Positions 1 through 7,568 of a DNA stretch of 21,200 bases are shown here, one piece after another. The DNA lies in NCBI GenBank assembly GCA_905215465.1, contig CAJMPT010000028.1, forward strand, positions 1 through 21,200, in the 5' to 3' direction. The stretch is from an uncultured bacterium. GTDB lineage: Bacteria > Actinomycetota > Coriobacteriia > Coriobacteriales > Atopobiaceae. The notes below the pieces were generated by a model. That model was not told the DNA's origin and did no database searches. It saw only the letters and a program-made list of their open reading frames with translations. How positions within the stretch are numbered: the first letter of the stretch is position 1; each line of letters begins with the position of its first letter. The translations under genes were made by a program, and so were the position numbers.

Positions 1-2
1 GG

Positions 3-88
3 CCCTAGGGTTATACCCTAAGAGCAAACCACCCGCTGCGCGGGTGGTCATGATTTCAAGTGACGACACCGTTTTGCGAACCCAAAAC
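3..88. repeat. Cluster of short inverted repeats at the window edge (terminator or mobile-element end)
   Basis: Three hairpins are visible in a row: TAGGGT/ACCCTA (6-11 and 15-20), a perfect 9-bp stem ACCACCCGC/GCGGGTGGT with a 3-base loop (28-36 and 40-48), and GTTTTG/CAAAAC (71-76 and 83-88). The middle hairpin lies about 75 bases past the stop of the minus-strand WYL gene. On the minus strand it is followed by TTTGCTCTT, so it could end that transcript. The strong GC stem beside other small palindromes also resembles subterminal hairpins of IS200/IS605-type elements. No transposase is visible, because the neighbouring DNA lies outside the window. The terminator role is the more conservative reading. 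Confidence 0.45.
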
Positions 89-121
89 GCAGGGGAGAGA
101 AGCCGTCTCGCCCCGCTACTG

Positions 122-1030
122 CTATGCCAGTGCCGCCGCTGCCACGCCGCGGACGGCGGCCATGAGGGCGGGGTCGCCACAGGTGACGTGGCCTCCGCAG
201 GCAGCGATCATCCTGGGCAGCCACGTACCGCCGTACCAGGAGGTCTTTGCCTCAATGGCGCCGTTCTTCCTCCGGCGTGTCTCGAGGTCGTGCCAGGGGA
301 GAAGCTCCAGCCAGTGGGCGTCGTCAAACGTCAGGGTGACCTGGCGGGGCTCGGTGCTGGGGCTCATGGGGCCGCCCTCCGCCTCGCCGTCTTCCCTGCT
401 GCCCGCGGCCACGGACGCAACCTCGGACATGCGGTCCAGGCGGAAGGTGCGTCCCTGGCTGCGGTCCAGGTCAAAGGCCTCAAGGTGCCAGGCGCCATCG
501 CTCTGGGTGAGGCGTTGCGGGCGTACGTGGCGCGTCTCGACCTTGGCCGATCCGCTCTTCTGGTAGCCAAACCGAAGCTCGGATCCAGCGGCAATGGCCC
601 GTGCGCAGCTGGCTCGCACGCCCTCCGCAATGCTCGTGCCCAGTGGGGCGAGCATGCGGCTCACGGCTTCGCCGTTGAAGTCGCGGGCGCCCAGGGCGTC
701 CTCTATCTGCCGCGCCAGGGGGTCGTCCGCGGGCGTTTCCATCCACTCCAGCGCGCACTGGACGGCCGCGGTCTCGGACGGCGTGAGGCGCAGGGTGCGG
801 TTGGGCGGCACCGCAGCCGACGAGGCCCAGAAGGAGCCCTCCTCGTGGTCATCGGGATAGATGCCGAGGTAGGACGTGTCGTCCACGTGCACGCCCAGGA
901 TGATATCCATGATCCTCTCGGCCTCTTCCGGCGTCATGTCAAAGCGTGCTGCAATGGTCTGCGCGTTGACCTCGTCGCCCTTCTCCCTGATGGAGCAGAT
1001 GACTGCGAGGACCTGGCGAGAACTGCTCAT
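122..1030 (-). CDS. WYL-domain transcriptional regulator (second of a tandem pair)
   Basis: About 302 residues. The first ~60 residues look like a helix-turn-helix region (VICSIREKGDEVNAQTIAAR). The WYL-type sensor domain follows, with the features RPQRL, GAWHLEAFDLD and RTFRLDRM, the middle one standing where the W-Y-L triad normally sits. WYL proteins of the PafB/PafC type act as transcription factors that sense nucleic-acid or small ligands. ATG at 1030 is chosen because AAGGGG lies just upstream. A GTG at 1057, preceded by GAGGGAG and overlapping the upstream stop by a few bases, is the alternative and would add nine residues. The gene follows its sister at 1050-2000 closely, so the two are probably co-transcribed and may work as a heterodimer like PafBC. 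No target is evident. Confidence 0.85.
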   Translation of the reverse strand: MSSSRQVLAVICSIREKGDEVNAQTIAARFDMTPEEAERIMDIILGVHVDDTSYLGIYPDDHEEGSFWASSAAVPPNRTLRLTPSETAAVQCALEWMETPADDPLARQIEDALGARDFNGEAVSRMLAPLGTSIAEGVRASCARAIAAGSELRFGYQKSGSAKVETRHVRPQRLTQSDGAWHLEAFDLDRSQGRTFRLDRMSEVASVAAGSREDGEAEGGPMSPSTEPRQVTLTFDDAHWLELLPWHDLETRRRKNGAIEAKTSWYGGTWLPRMIAACGGHVTCGDPALMAAVRGVAAAALA

Positions 1031-1049
1031 CGCACCCCTTCGTCCTGCC

Positions 1050-2000
1050 CTAGCCACACTGCATCACTCCCTCGAGCTGCGCCTTCCACGTGTCGACAAG
1101 TTCCTTTGGCTGCACGGGCCTGACCCCCACCGATATGGCCCAGGCCGCCGCATCTGTGAGGCTGGCCACGTCCGCCACCAGCTCGCCGTTGACCAGACCC
1201 TCGCCGCAGGCGCGCTCGACCTCGGCCTGCGCCTTCTCAGGCACAGAGAAGCGTCCCTGGCAGACGGCCTTGCCCATCTGGAACGGGAGCTTGCGGTAGT
1301 CGGCCACGTCAAAGTCGGCTGGCACGCGGAACTCCACCGCCTGGGTCTTTGCGTCCTCGATGCGGTCGAGACGATACGTGCGCACGCTGTCCGGCACGAC
1401 GCTGCCGTCCTGCTCGATGCGGGGCGCCACCACGTAGAGGTGGCCTCGCAGGCTGAACGTGCCGTAGGGGGCGAGAAGGCGGCGGCTCTTCTCGCCGTCT
1501 GCCTTCTCGTAGTCGATCTGCAGGGCCCGGCCGGCCTCCATGGAGAGCCTGAGTGCCTGCTCGACCTGACTGCCGCGGCCTCCGCCGGGGACGTTGCGCG
1601 CGCTGGTGTCAAAGTAGCGGTAGATCTTGGCCAGAGCAAAGCCCAGCTCGTCTGACATGGGGAAGCTCTCGTCGTCGAGGAAGGGGCTGCAGGCCACGGC
1701 AAACGCGGCGGCCTCCTGGGCGCTCAGCGTGGTCTGGCCAGCAAACGAGCACTCCTCGTCCACGCACCACAGGGCGCCTCCGTCCCCCATGCCGCACTTC
1801 TTGATGACCAAGCCGCAGATGGCGAGGTCCTCGCGGTCGCGGCTGAAGGAGCGATTGAACGTGGCGTCTGACGCCTCTGGATAGAACGTCGAATGAATCT
1901 CCTGAGAGGTGACGGCCCCCTTGCCCCCCATGAAGCGCGCGGCAAGCGAGGCCACGCGCTGGGCCTTGAGGTCGTCCTTGTTCAAACGTGCCTTGTCCAT
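1050..2000 (-). CDS. WYL-domain transcriptional regulator (first of a tandem pair)
   Basis: About 316 residues. The N-terminus (MDKARLNKDDLKAQRVASLA) leads into a helix-turn-helix region with the recognition-like stretch SDATFNRSFSRDREDL. The WYL domain is at about residues 155-230, seen as LLAPYGTFSLRGHLYVVAPR followed by VRTYRLDRIEDA. ATG at 2000 is chosen because a strong AGGAGGT lies six bases upstream and it follows directly from the intergenic region. Longer upstream extensions in this frame run into the divergent gene and are not credible. Together with the next gene it forms a PafB/PafC-like pair. In actinobacteria PafBC drives a RecA/LexA-independent DNA-damage response, but no proteasome genes are nearby, so this role is only an analogy. 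Confidence 0.87.
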   Translation of the reverse strand: MDKARLNKDDLKAQRVASLAARFMGGKGAVTSQEIHSTFYPEASDATFNRSFSRDREDLAICGLVIKKCGMGDGGALWCVDEECSFAGQTTLSAQEAAAFAVACSPFLDDESFPMSDELGFALAKIYRYFDTSARNVPGGGRGSQVEQALRLSMEAGRALQIDYEKADGEKSRRLLAPYGTFSLRGHLYVVAPRIEQDGSVVPDSVRTYRLDRIEDAKTQAVEFRVPADFDVADYRKLPFQMGKAVCQGRFSVPEKAQAEVERACGEGLVNGELVADVASLTDAAAWAISVGVRPVQPKELVDTWKAQLEGVMQCG

Positions 2001-2063
2001 CTGACCTCCTGGAACAATGCTCTTCTCGCCGAGTGCCGCCGCTTGCGGCCCGTATCTGCGAGT

Positions 2064-2095
2064 TTTCAACGAATCTGCACCATAAGCCGTATACT
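2064..2095 (+). promoter_or_regulatory. Putative promoter for the M28-like gene
   Basis: A good -10 hexamer, TATACT, sits at 2090-2095. Upstream there is only a weak -35 candidate (TTCAAC, 2065-2070, spacing about 19). The 156-base gap 2001-2156 separates divergent genes and must hold both promoters. I could not pick a convincing minus-strand promoter for the WYL pair. The gap also contains one TTCTCGCC octamer at 2023-2030. Confidence 0.4.
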
Positions 2096-2156
2096 GTCTA
2101 GATTGTATGCAGCAACGCACCAAACGCATCAGAGACTTATCAAAAGGACGCACAGC

Positions 2157-4562
2157 ATGGCCATGACACATGACTACCTGGACCAGCTCGACCAGAACGT
2201 CGGGATTGCTCCGGCAAACAGCCAGGAGGAGTACCAGGCCGCACAGACCATTGCGGACATCATGCGCCGACACGGCGTGGAGCCTTCCATTGAGGAGTTT
2301 GACGCCAAGGCCTTCGGCGGCGTCATGGACCAGATCCTGTTTGCCATGCTCTTTGTGGGCATGCTGCTGGTGGGTATCGGCGCCCTGCCGCTGACCATCG
2401 TGGGCTTCGTGCTGGTGGCGCTGCCCGTCGCGGCCTTTGTGGCCCGCTACCTGGGCAATGACTTTGTGTCCAACCTTGGCCCCTCCGCCCGCAGCCAGAA
2501 CGTCGTGGCCTTCCACAAGGGCGAGGGCCCCATGGTCCAGAAGGGCGTCCGCCCCATCGTCATCGTCGCCCACTACGACACCCCGCACGAGAACCCCGTC
2601 TACTCCAGCCCCCTCGCCCCGTTCCTGCCGCTCGCGTGGCGCTACAGCAAGTGGTGCGTCCTGGCTGTGGCCGTCGCCACGGTCTTCCAGATCATGGCCT
2701 TCCTGCCCGAGGTCTTCCGTCGCATCCTGTGGGTCGTCGGCCTCATCGCCGCGCTGCCGCTGCTCCTGCTTGCCGTGACCGGCATCGTCGAGCTGTTCAC
2801 TCCCAGCACCGAGGGCGCAAACGACAACAAGACCGGTGTGGCCGCCATGCTGGGCATTCTCGAGAACGTCCTTCCCTCCGGCGAGCAGAGCGCCTACCCG
2901 GCAAACGAGGACCCTGCCGACTGGGTTCCCGCCGAGCCCGCCTTTGACGGCGTCTCCTCCTATGATGAGGCCTCAGCCGTCGACCCCCTTGCTGGCGAGA
3001 CGCCCGCCGAGCCGAAGCCCGAGGCCCAGGGCGTGGCTGATGCCGGTGCCACCGTCGCCGCGGCTCCGTTTGTTCCTGCCGAGCCCCAGTGGCGCCCAGT
3101 GCCCGTGGAGGGCGTGCGCCATGGCGCCGACGTCCTTCGCAGCCTGGGCATGCTCCCCGAGGACTGCCAGATTGAGTACAACGTCAACGTGATGGAGCAG
3201 GTGCCCGCCGAGGAGATTGCCGCCGCTGCCGCCGAGCAAGCCTCAGCCGCCGCCGAGGCCGTCGCGGGCCAGACCACCAGCTTCCAGCCGGTCGAGGACT
3301 TCTCCGCGCCTGTCGATCAGGCAGCGTGCGAGTCCGAGCTGGGTGCCACGGCCGAGGTCCCGGCCGTGACGAGCGATGACCTCACGGCCACTGGTCGCTT
3401 CAGCCTTGTCTCTGACGCAGAGCCGGTGCAAGCCGGCGATGGCGACGCCGCAGGCCTCACCGCAATGGGCGATGCCGACGCAACCCAGCCCACGCCTGCC
3501 GTTGCTCAACCCCGCCCCGCCGCTCCCGAGGACCCCGAGTGGGGTCGCACGAGCTTCCACCCGCAGGCTCCCAACCCTGCCCGTCGTGCCTCCCTGTTTG
3601 ACCTGCCCAACCCGGGCGAGGAGTCCGTTGACCCGTTTGCCACCGACCCGCGTGGCCAAGTGGTGACCCAGGCGCCCGCCCAGCCCTCCACCGTCCGCCG
3701 CCCGTCCGCCGTTCCCTCTCCGGCTCCGCAAAAGCCCACTGCCGGCTCTGCCCCGGCCTTCGGGACCATCTCCGCAAGCGACCTTGGCTCCGTTGCCGAG
3801 GAGGCTCCCCAGGAGAAGCATCGCTTCGGCGGCTTCAAGCTGCCGAAGATCAACCTGCCGTTTGGCCACAAGGGGGCCGATGAGGCCGACGACCAGCGCG
3901 AGGACTGGCTGGGCATCACCGACGACGAGAACTGGGGCGACGAGGATGGCGGCTGGAAGGGCGGAGCCACCACGCGCGCCGGCCTGAGGCTCGTCGAGGA
4001 CGAGGCCGCACCGGCCGCCGCGGACGCCTCTGCCGGCGAGAAGCCCACGGACCCCGAGGGCACCGCCCCCACCGACGAGGACCTGCGCGATGCGGTTCTC
4101 GCCATGAACGACGATGCTCTGGTCTGCCACGACGTGTGGTTTGTTGGCCTTGGTGCCAGCGGTCTTGGCCACGCCGGCATGAAGGCCTTCCTGGCCCAGC
4201 ATCGCAAGCAGATCCGCGGCGCGTTTGTGATCAACATTGATGCCGTCGGCGCCGGCGAGCTCACCATGTTCACGCGCGAGGGCATCATCAATTCTCGCCG
4301 AGCGGACCGCCGCATGGTGAGGAGCCTCGCCCGCACCGCCGCTGACCTGCACATTGGTCTTGCCCAGGCGGAGCACGAGTGGGGCAGTACCGATGCCACG
4401 CCGTCTATGCGCGCCCATGTGCGCTCCATCACCATCACCGGTGTGGACCCCAGCGGCATGAAGGCGCTGTCCGGCACCCCGGCCGACGTCATCGAGCGCG
4501 TCAACCCCGCCCAGGCTGCCCAGGTGGCCGCCCTCGTGACCGAGATGATTCGCAGGTCCTAG
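2157..4562 (+). CDS. M28-like membrane protein with large disordered insertion; likely inactive peptidase
   Basis: About 801 residues, roughly twice a normal M28 catalytic unit. Hydrophobic segments lie at about residues 57-97 and 166-214, so the protein is membrane-bound. M28 features include IVIVAHYDTP (H139, D141) and EGANDNKTGVAAML (D223, the expected bridging aspartate). A Pro/Ala/Glu/Asp-rich, probably disordered insertion then runs from about residue 236 to 650. The fold resumes with VWFVGLGASGLGHAGMKAF, INIDAVG (D695), GSTDATPS and ALSGTPADVIERV. The usual Glu-Glu of M28 (GAEE) reads Ser668-Gly669 here. The late His ligand region reads SGTPAD instead of HTPxD. Metal binding may thus be partial and catalysis lost. 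ATG at 2157 has AAAAGGA about nine bases upstream; ATG at 2163 is the alternative. The long minus-strand ORFs opposite are shadows. Confidence 0.8.
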   Translation: MAMTHDYLDQLDQNVGIAPANSQEEYQAAQTIADIMRRHGVEPSIEEFDAKAFGGVMDQILFAMLFVGMLLVGIGALPLTIVGFVLVALPVAAFVARYLGNDFVSNLGPSARSQNVVAFHKGEGPMVQKGVRPIVIVAHYDTPHENPVYSSPLAPFLPLAWRYSKWCVLAVAVATVFQIMAFLPEVFRRILWVVGLIAALPLLLLAVTGIVELFTPSTEGANDNKTGVAAMLGILENVLPSGEQSAYPANEDPADWVPAEPAFDGVSSYDEASAVDPLAGETPAEPKPEAQGVADAGATVAAAPFVPAEPQWRPVPVEGVRHGADVLRSLGMLPEDCQIEYNVNVMEQVPAEEIAAAAAEQASAAAEAVAGQTTSFQPVEDFSAPVDQAACESELGATAEVPAVTSDDLTATGRFSLVSDAEPVQAGDGDAAGLTAMGDADATQPTPAVAQPRPAAPEDPEWGRTSFHPQAPNPARRASLFDLPNPGEESVDPFATDPRGQVVTQAPAQPSTVRRPSAVPSPAPQKPTAGSAPAFGTISASDLGSVAEEAPQEKHRFGGFKLPKINLPFGHKGADEADDQREDWLGITDDENWGDEDGGWKGGATTRAGLRLVEDEAAPAAADASAGEKPTDPEGTAPTDEDLRDAVLAMNDDALVCHDVWFVGLGASGLGHAGMKAFLAQHRKQIRGAFVINIDAVGAGELTMFTREGIINSRRADRRMVRSLARTAADLHIGLAQAEHEWGSTDATPSMRAHVRSITITGVDPSGMKALSGTPADVIERVNPAQAAQVAALVTEMIRRS

Positions 4563-4593
4563 TAGCTGCACTTCTCGCCAGACACGCAACGCC

Positions 4594-4632
4594 AACGGCG
4601 CCCGCACATCCTCGTGCGAGTGCCGTTTTTTT
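4594..4632 (+). terminator. Rho-independent terminator after the M28-like gene
   Basis: AACGGC and CCGCAC pair with GTGCG and GCCGTT around a short loop, followed by a run of T (4626-4632). It lies about 30 bases after the stop at 4562. Confidence 0.75.
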
Positions 4633-4676
4633 GTTGCCGTGGCCGTCTCCGCCCCGCATTCTGTTTATCATGTCTC

Positions 4677-4722
4677 GTAAAATTACTCATCGTATCTAGT
4701 AAAATTACTAGATACGATGAGT
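4677..4722. promoter_or_regulatory. 18-bp perfect inverted repeat with internal direct repeats (operator-like)
   Basis: The arm 4685-4702 is the exact reverse complement of 4705-4722, with only two bases (AA) between. The 11-mer GTAAAATTACT occurs twice in direct orientation, at 4677-4687 and 4699-4709, and both copies include a TAAAAT that could serve as a -10 box. The element is AT-rich compared with its surroundings and ends 36 bases before the start codon of the AAA/DUF4143 gene. It is best read as an operator/promoter for that gene. A cruciform or mobile-element remnant is possible. Confidence 0.55.
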
Positions 4723-4758
4723 ATTTCTTGTCAGACGAACAAACGGGCAGGTAAACGC

Positions 4759-5958
4759 ATGTATTTATATCAGAGACCACAAGTCAGGCAGCTTGTCGAT
4801 AGACTGACGGGTGATGCCGCGTGGACAATGCAGTTCGTCATTGGCCCGCGCCAGACTGGCAAGACGACGCTCATCTCGCAGGCCCTTTCGGCCGTTGAGG
4901 CCGAGCACCACTTTGTGAGTGCTGACGACGTCCCTAACCCAAACGCCGCGTGGGTAGAGCGCGAGTGGCAGGTTGCGCGCGACATGACGCGCTCGGGCTC
5001 ACGCATGGTCATCCTCTGCATCGACGAGGTCCAGAAGGTTCCCGATTGGGCGAGACAAGTGAAGTCCCTCTACGACCGAGACCGGCGAGAGGGCATTCCC
5101 GTAAGGACCGTCCTGAGCGGTTCCTCGTCTCTCCTACTTCACAAGGGCATGGAAGATTCGCTGATGGGGAGGTTTGAGATCATCCGCTCCCCTCATTGGA
5201 GCCTTGCGGAGTGCCAAGAGGCGTTCGGATTCGGCCTTGATCAGTTCCTGTACTTTGGTGGATATCCCGGCGCCGCGGGCTTCTCGACAGACGAACGCCG
5301 CTGGAAGGCATACCTGCGCGACGCAATCGTCGAGCCGACAATTTCCAAGGACGTGCTCGAGATGAGCGAGGTCAGAAAGCCCGCGCTGATGAGGGCTCTG
5401 TTCAACCTTGGCTGTGCCTACTCAGCCCAGGAGCTTTCATACACAAAGATTCTCGGACAGCTCCAGGACAAGGGAAGCACGGTGACGGTTGCCCATTACC
5501 TCGATCTGCTCGGGAAGGCCGGAATGATCTCGGCGATTCCGAAGTTCTCCGACAAGGAGGTCACAAAGCGGCGGAGTTCGCCGCGTCTCATTGTCCATGA
5601 CACGTCTCTTATGACGGCGATGTCTGACAAGGGAGCCGATGCATTTCTTGTGTCTGGGGACCTTCGCGGTCATTTGGTCGAGTCGGCGGTGGGTGCGTAC
5701 CTTCTCGCCCGCTCGGAGTGCGAGGGGTTCGATGTTATGTGGTGGCGCGAGGGGGTCAAGGAGGTTGACTTTGTTATACGTGATGGCTCGGCGCTCACGG
5801 CCATCGAGGTAAAGGGCGGTGCAGAGTCGGGTCAGAGCGGCATGGCAGAGTTCCTCGACAACCATCCCGGTACCAAGCGGATAGTTGTGGGTGGGGTTGC
5901 CGCAGGGGCTTGCTCTATCGAGAACTTCCTGATGGGCGAGGTCGAGCTGTTCTACTAG
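4759..5958 (+). CDS. AAA ATPase with C-terminal DUF4143 nuclease-like domain
   Basis: About 399 residues. The Walker A motif is GPRQTGKTT near residue 30 and Walker B is ILCIDEVQKV near residue 90. A sensor-like LSGSSSLLL and the GRF/GGYP motifs usual for this family follow. The C-terminal PD-(D/E)xK-type core is intact: KEVDFVIRDGSALTAIEVKGG (D, then ExK). Family members are prokaryotic P-loop ATPases, often horizontally mobile and of unknown cellular role. ATG at 4759 is chosen, with GCAGGT upstream, because an earlier in-frame ATG (4717) lies inside the inverted repeat and has no ribosome site. The gene stands alone behind an AT-rich palindromic promoter region, consistent with acquisition. 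It is one of three relatives within 6.2 kb (also 6395-6942 and 9580-10863). Confidence 0.88.
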   Translation: MYLYQRPQVRQLVDRLTGDAAWTMQFVIGPRQTGKTTLISQALSAVEAEHHFVSADDVPNPNAAWVEREWQVARDMTRSGSRMVILCIDEVQKVPDWARQVKSLYDRDRREGIPVRTVLSGSSSLLLHKGMEDSLMGRFEIIRSPHWSLAECQEAFGFGLDQFLYFGGYPGAAGFSTDERRWKAYLRDAIVEPTISKDVLEMSEVRKPALMRALFNLGCAYSAQELSYTKILGQLQDKGSTVTVAHYLDLLGKAGMISAIPKFSDKEVTKRRSSPRLIVHDTSLMTAMSDKGADAFLVSGDLRGHLVESAVGAYLLARSECEGFDVMWWREGVKEVDFVIRDGSALTAIEVKGGAESGQSGMAEFLDNHPGTKRIVVGGVAAGACSIENFLMGEVELFY

Positions 5959-6394
5959 GCAGCGTTATCCCTACAGTTTGGATGGGACTAAGGGGATGCG
6001 CGGGCGCCGTTTTTTGTTGCGGCTGCCGGCATCTCCATCGGCCGGGCGTTGCCTACCAAATAATCGGCAGGTAACGCCCGGGCCCCGTGAACCCGCCGCC
6101 GCACGACCTGCGGTTTCTCTGATAAGCGCTGTATGGTGCCATTGAGTCGGAGCTGGCAAGTAACGTTGTGATACGTCGTAGAACGACGATGGAGTATAGG
6201 CTGGCCCAGGTGGCGGATTATTTCTGCATGATTGAGTTTGCGGCGCTAAAGTACGCGGCCGGCGAAGCGGGAGAGACATACAACAAGTTTTTCGGTGGTA
6301 TTGGCGCCTTTAAATGCAATTGGCTTAAGCAGGCCCGCCACAAGCGCGTCTGAACAGCAGTCTCCTTTGGGAGTGGGAGCGTGACTCGGCCGCC
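5959..6394. other. Gene-poor stretch with hairpins and a possible gene remnant
   Basis: No convincing gene. A T-run (GCCGTTTTTTG, about 6006-6016) after a GC-rich stretch may be a weak terminator for the upstream ATPase gene. An inverted repeat pairs GGGCGTTGCCT (6044-6054) with AGGTAACGCCC (6069-6079), one mismatch, 14-base loop. Another, CGTCGT/ACGACG (6174-6179 and 6183-6188), immediately precedes an ATG at 6189. The short frame 6189-6353 (54 codons, starting MEYRLAQVADYF) has no ribosome site and no family I recognise. It could be a remnant of a lost accessory gene. Confidence 0.4.
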
Positions 6395-6942
6395 CTACGC
6401 CGTCAGCGTTGCGGCAGGGATGACCATGACGCCGTCATCGCGAGTGTACGCGAGAGCGCCTCTGCCTACGATTACCGCCAGGAAGGCGGGTTCTGCGTTT
6501 TGGGCCGCAGGGTTTGAGGTGACCTTCCTCTTTAGAGCAAGGAGGTTGCGAGCAGCGTCATCGGCCTTGGTGTCACTGAGCTTGATCTCGATGCCAGCCC
6601 AACGACCAGCGTGTTCGACAACGACGTCTACCTCGAGGCCCTTCTCGTCGCGGTAGTAGTGCAGGGCGTTGCCAAGGCCCCTATAGGTTGAGAGGAAGAC
6701 GCGCAGGTCGCGAATGACCGGGTTCTCGAAGAGCATTCCGAGTGTCTGGGTGTCGCGCATAAGGCGGTCAGGCGTGGCGCCCAGAAGGGCCGCGGCAAGA
6801 GACGGATCACAGAAGTACCTCTTTGGCTTGACGCGAACGCGTGCCTTGGAGCGCATCGGTGGCTCCCAACCATTCAACTGCTCGGTAACTTTAAGACGAT
6901 TCAGTAGCTCAAAAAATGCCTCTCTACCTGCGTCGCCAAGCG
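6395..6942 (-). pseudogene. 5'-truncated DUF4143-family gene (ATPase domain missing)
   Basis: The reading frame holds only the C-terminal part of a DUF4143 protein. It starts around FFELLNRLKVTEQLNGW and continues through KARVRVKPKRYFCDPSLAAALL to the nuclease-like core YYRDEKGLEVDVVVEHAGRW, GIEIKLSD. The region aligns without gaps around the core with the intact relative at 9580-10863 (VERLNGW, SRVKVKPRYLPCDPS, YYADSDGLEVDFV). The Walker A/B half is absent, and upstream the frame runs straight into a 23-bp tandem repeat at 6943. A TTG at 6877 would allow a 160-residue product but has no clear ribosome site. Its ExK active site is preserved. The gene was probably broken by insertion or deletion at the repeat. 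Confidence 0.75.
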
Positions 6943-7022
6943 TTTTACGCCAATTTGACTGATGATTTTACGCCAACTTGACTGAGTGTTTTACGCCACT
7001 TTGACTGATGATTCTACGCCAG
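6943..7022. repeat. 23-bp tandem repeat, three and a half copies
   Basis: The copies are 6943-6965, 6966-6988 and 6989-7011, with a partial copy from 7012. Each begins TTTTACGCCA (TTCTACGCCA in the last) and the full ones continue with TTGACTGA. Within the full copies only a few positions vary. The array directly abuts the truncated DUF4143 gene. Closely spaced terminal repeats of about 20 bp are a feature of IS21-family ends (IstA binding sites), so this may be the leftover end of such an element. Iteron-like regulator binding is the alternative. There are no spacers, so it is not a CRISPR. Confidence 0.7.
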
Positions 7023-7058
7023 CAGAATTGGGGCAGCCAATCCTGATGCCTGAAGAAC

Positions 7059-7102
7059 TTGACCAGTAGACAAGAACAAGCGTTCTATTCCTGTGATAGA
7101 AT
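7059..7102 (+). promoter_or_regulatory. Putative promoter with inverted repeat
   Basis: TTGACC at 7059-7064 is a good -35. TTCTAT at 7083-7088 (spacer 18) could be a weak -10. The same TTCTAT pairs with ATAGAA at 7096-7101, giving a 6-bp inverted repeat that would overlap the -10/start region. It lies just upstream of the small gene at 7133. Confidence 0.35.
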
Positions 7103-7132
7103 ATCCCAAAATGGGAAGACGGAAGGGGTGCT

Positions 7133-7486
7133 ATGCGGGAGGTTGCTCGGTTTGAGGCGGCGGGGGACGTGCGTGTGATGCGGGTTGGCTCTCAGGAGTC
7201 CGGCGCGGTGCAGCTGGAGGAGATCGTTGCCGGTAAGAGCTGTTTCATTGCGTACGGGGAGTCTTCGCACACGGCGAGGATGATCTTTGACGTGGCGGCG
7301 CTTGAGGGGCTGGCCGCTACGCTGGGGCGTCCTGGCGGCGATGCCGTGGCCGCCCTGACGGAATATGGCAGTGGAGAGGAGAATGCCCTGGTTGACCTCA
7401 TGGACCGTTGCGATGCGCAGGGCGTGCCCTACGCGTACATGGGGGTGGGAGATACCTCGGGCATTCATTATCGGCCGGTAGAGTAG
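7133..7486 (+). CDS. Small protein of unknown function
   Basis: 117 residues, starting MREVARFEAAGDVRVMRVGS. The ATG at 7133 has a strong GAAGGGG five bases upstream, and coding style matches the neighbours, so it is very likely real. I do not recognise a family. The sequence looks like a compact soluble alpha/beta protein with no signal peptide, membrane segment or Cys cluster. Notable stretches are KSCFIAYGESSHTARMIFDVAALEG and GVPYAYMGVGDTSGIHYRPVE. It is a single gene bounded on the right by the bidirectional hairpin at 7537-7560 and the tRNA-Arg gene on the other strand. Confidence 0.75.
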   Translation: MREVARFEAAGDVRVMRVGSQESGAVQLEEIVAGKSCFIAYGESSHTARMIFDVAALEGLAATLGRPGGDAVAALTEYGSGEENALVDLMDRCDAQGVPYAYMGVGDTSGIHYRPVE

Positions 7487-7536
7487 GGGCGTTTGCGAGG
7501 GAGCACGTGCTAATCGCCTGCCGAAAGGCAACAAAA

Positions 7537-7560
7537 AAGAGGCTCCCTAAGGAGCCTCTT
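7537..7560. terminator. Bidirectional terminator between the small gene and tRNA-Arg
   Basis: A perfect 10-bp stem AAGAGGCTCC/GGAGCCTCTT with loop CTAA. On the minus strand the stem is followed by TTTTTTG, a proper T-tract, so its main job is ending the tRNA-Arg transcript. It can also stop the plus-strand gene ending at 7486. Confidence 0.85.
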
Positions 7561-7568
7561 AGTTTGCG

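Noticed and set aside
1893..2156. Upstream extension of the M28-like gene to 1893
   Set aside because: It overlaps the divergent WYL gene and its promoter region; ATG 2157 has a ribosome site and a sensible N-terminus.
2001..2588. Extension of the first WYL regulator to 2588
   Set aside because: It would run antisense through the M28-like gene; AGGAGGT before ATG 2000 decides the start.
3243..4607. Long minus-strand open frame opposite the M28-like gene
   Set aside because: It mirrors a GC-rich coding strand, has no ribosome site and yields low-complexity Gly/Ala/Arg sequence.
6943..7022. CRISPR array
   Set aside because: Repeats are directly adjacent with no spacers, only three and a half copies, and no cas genes are present.
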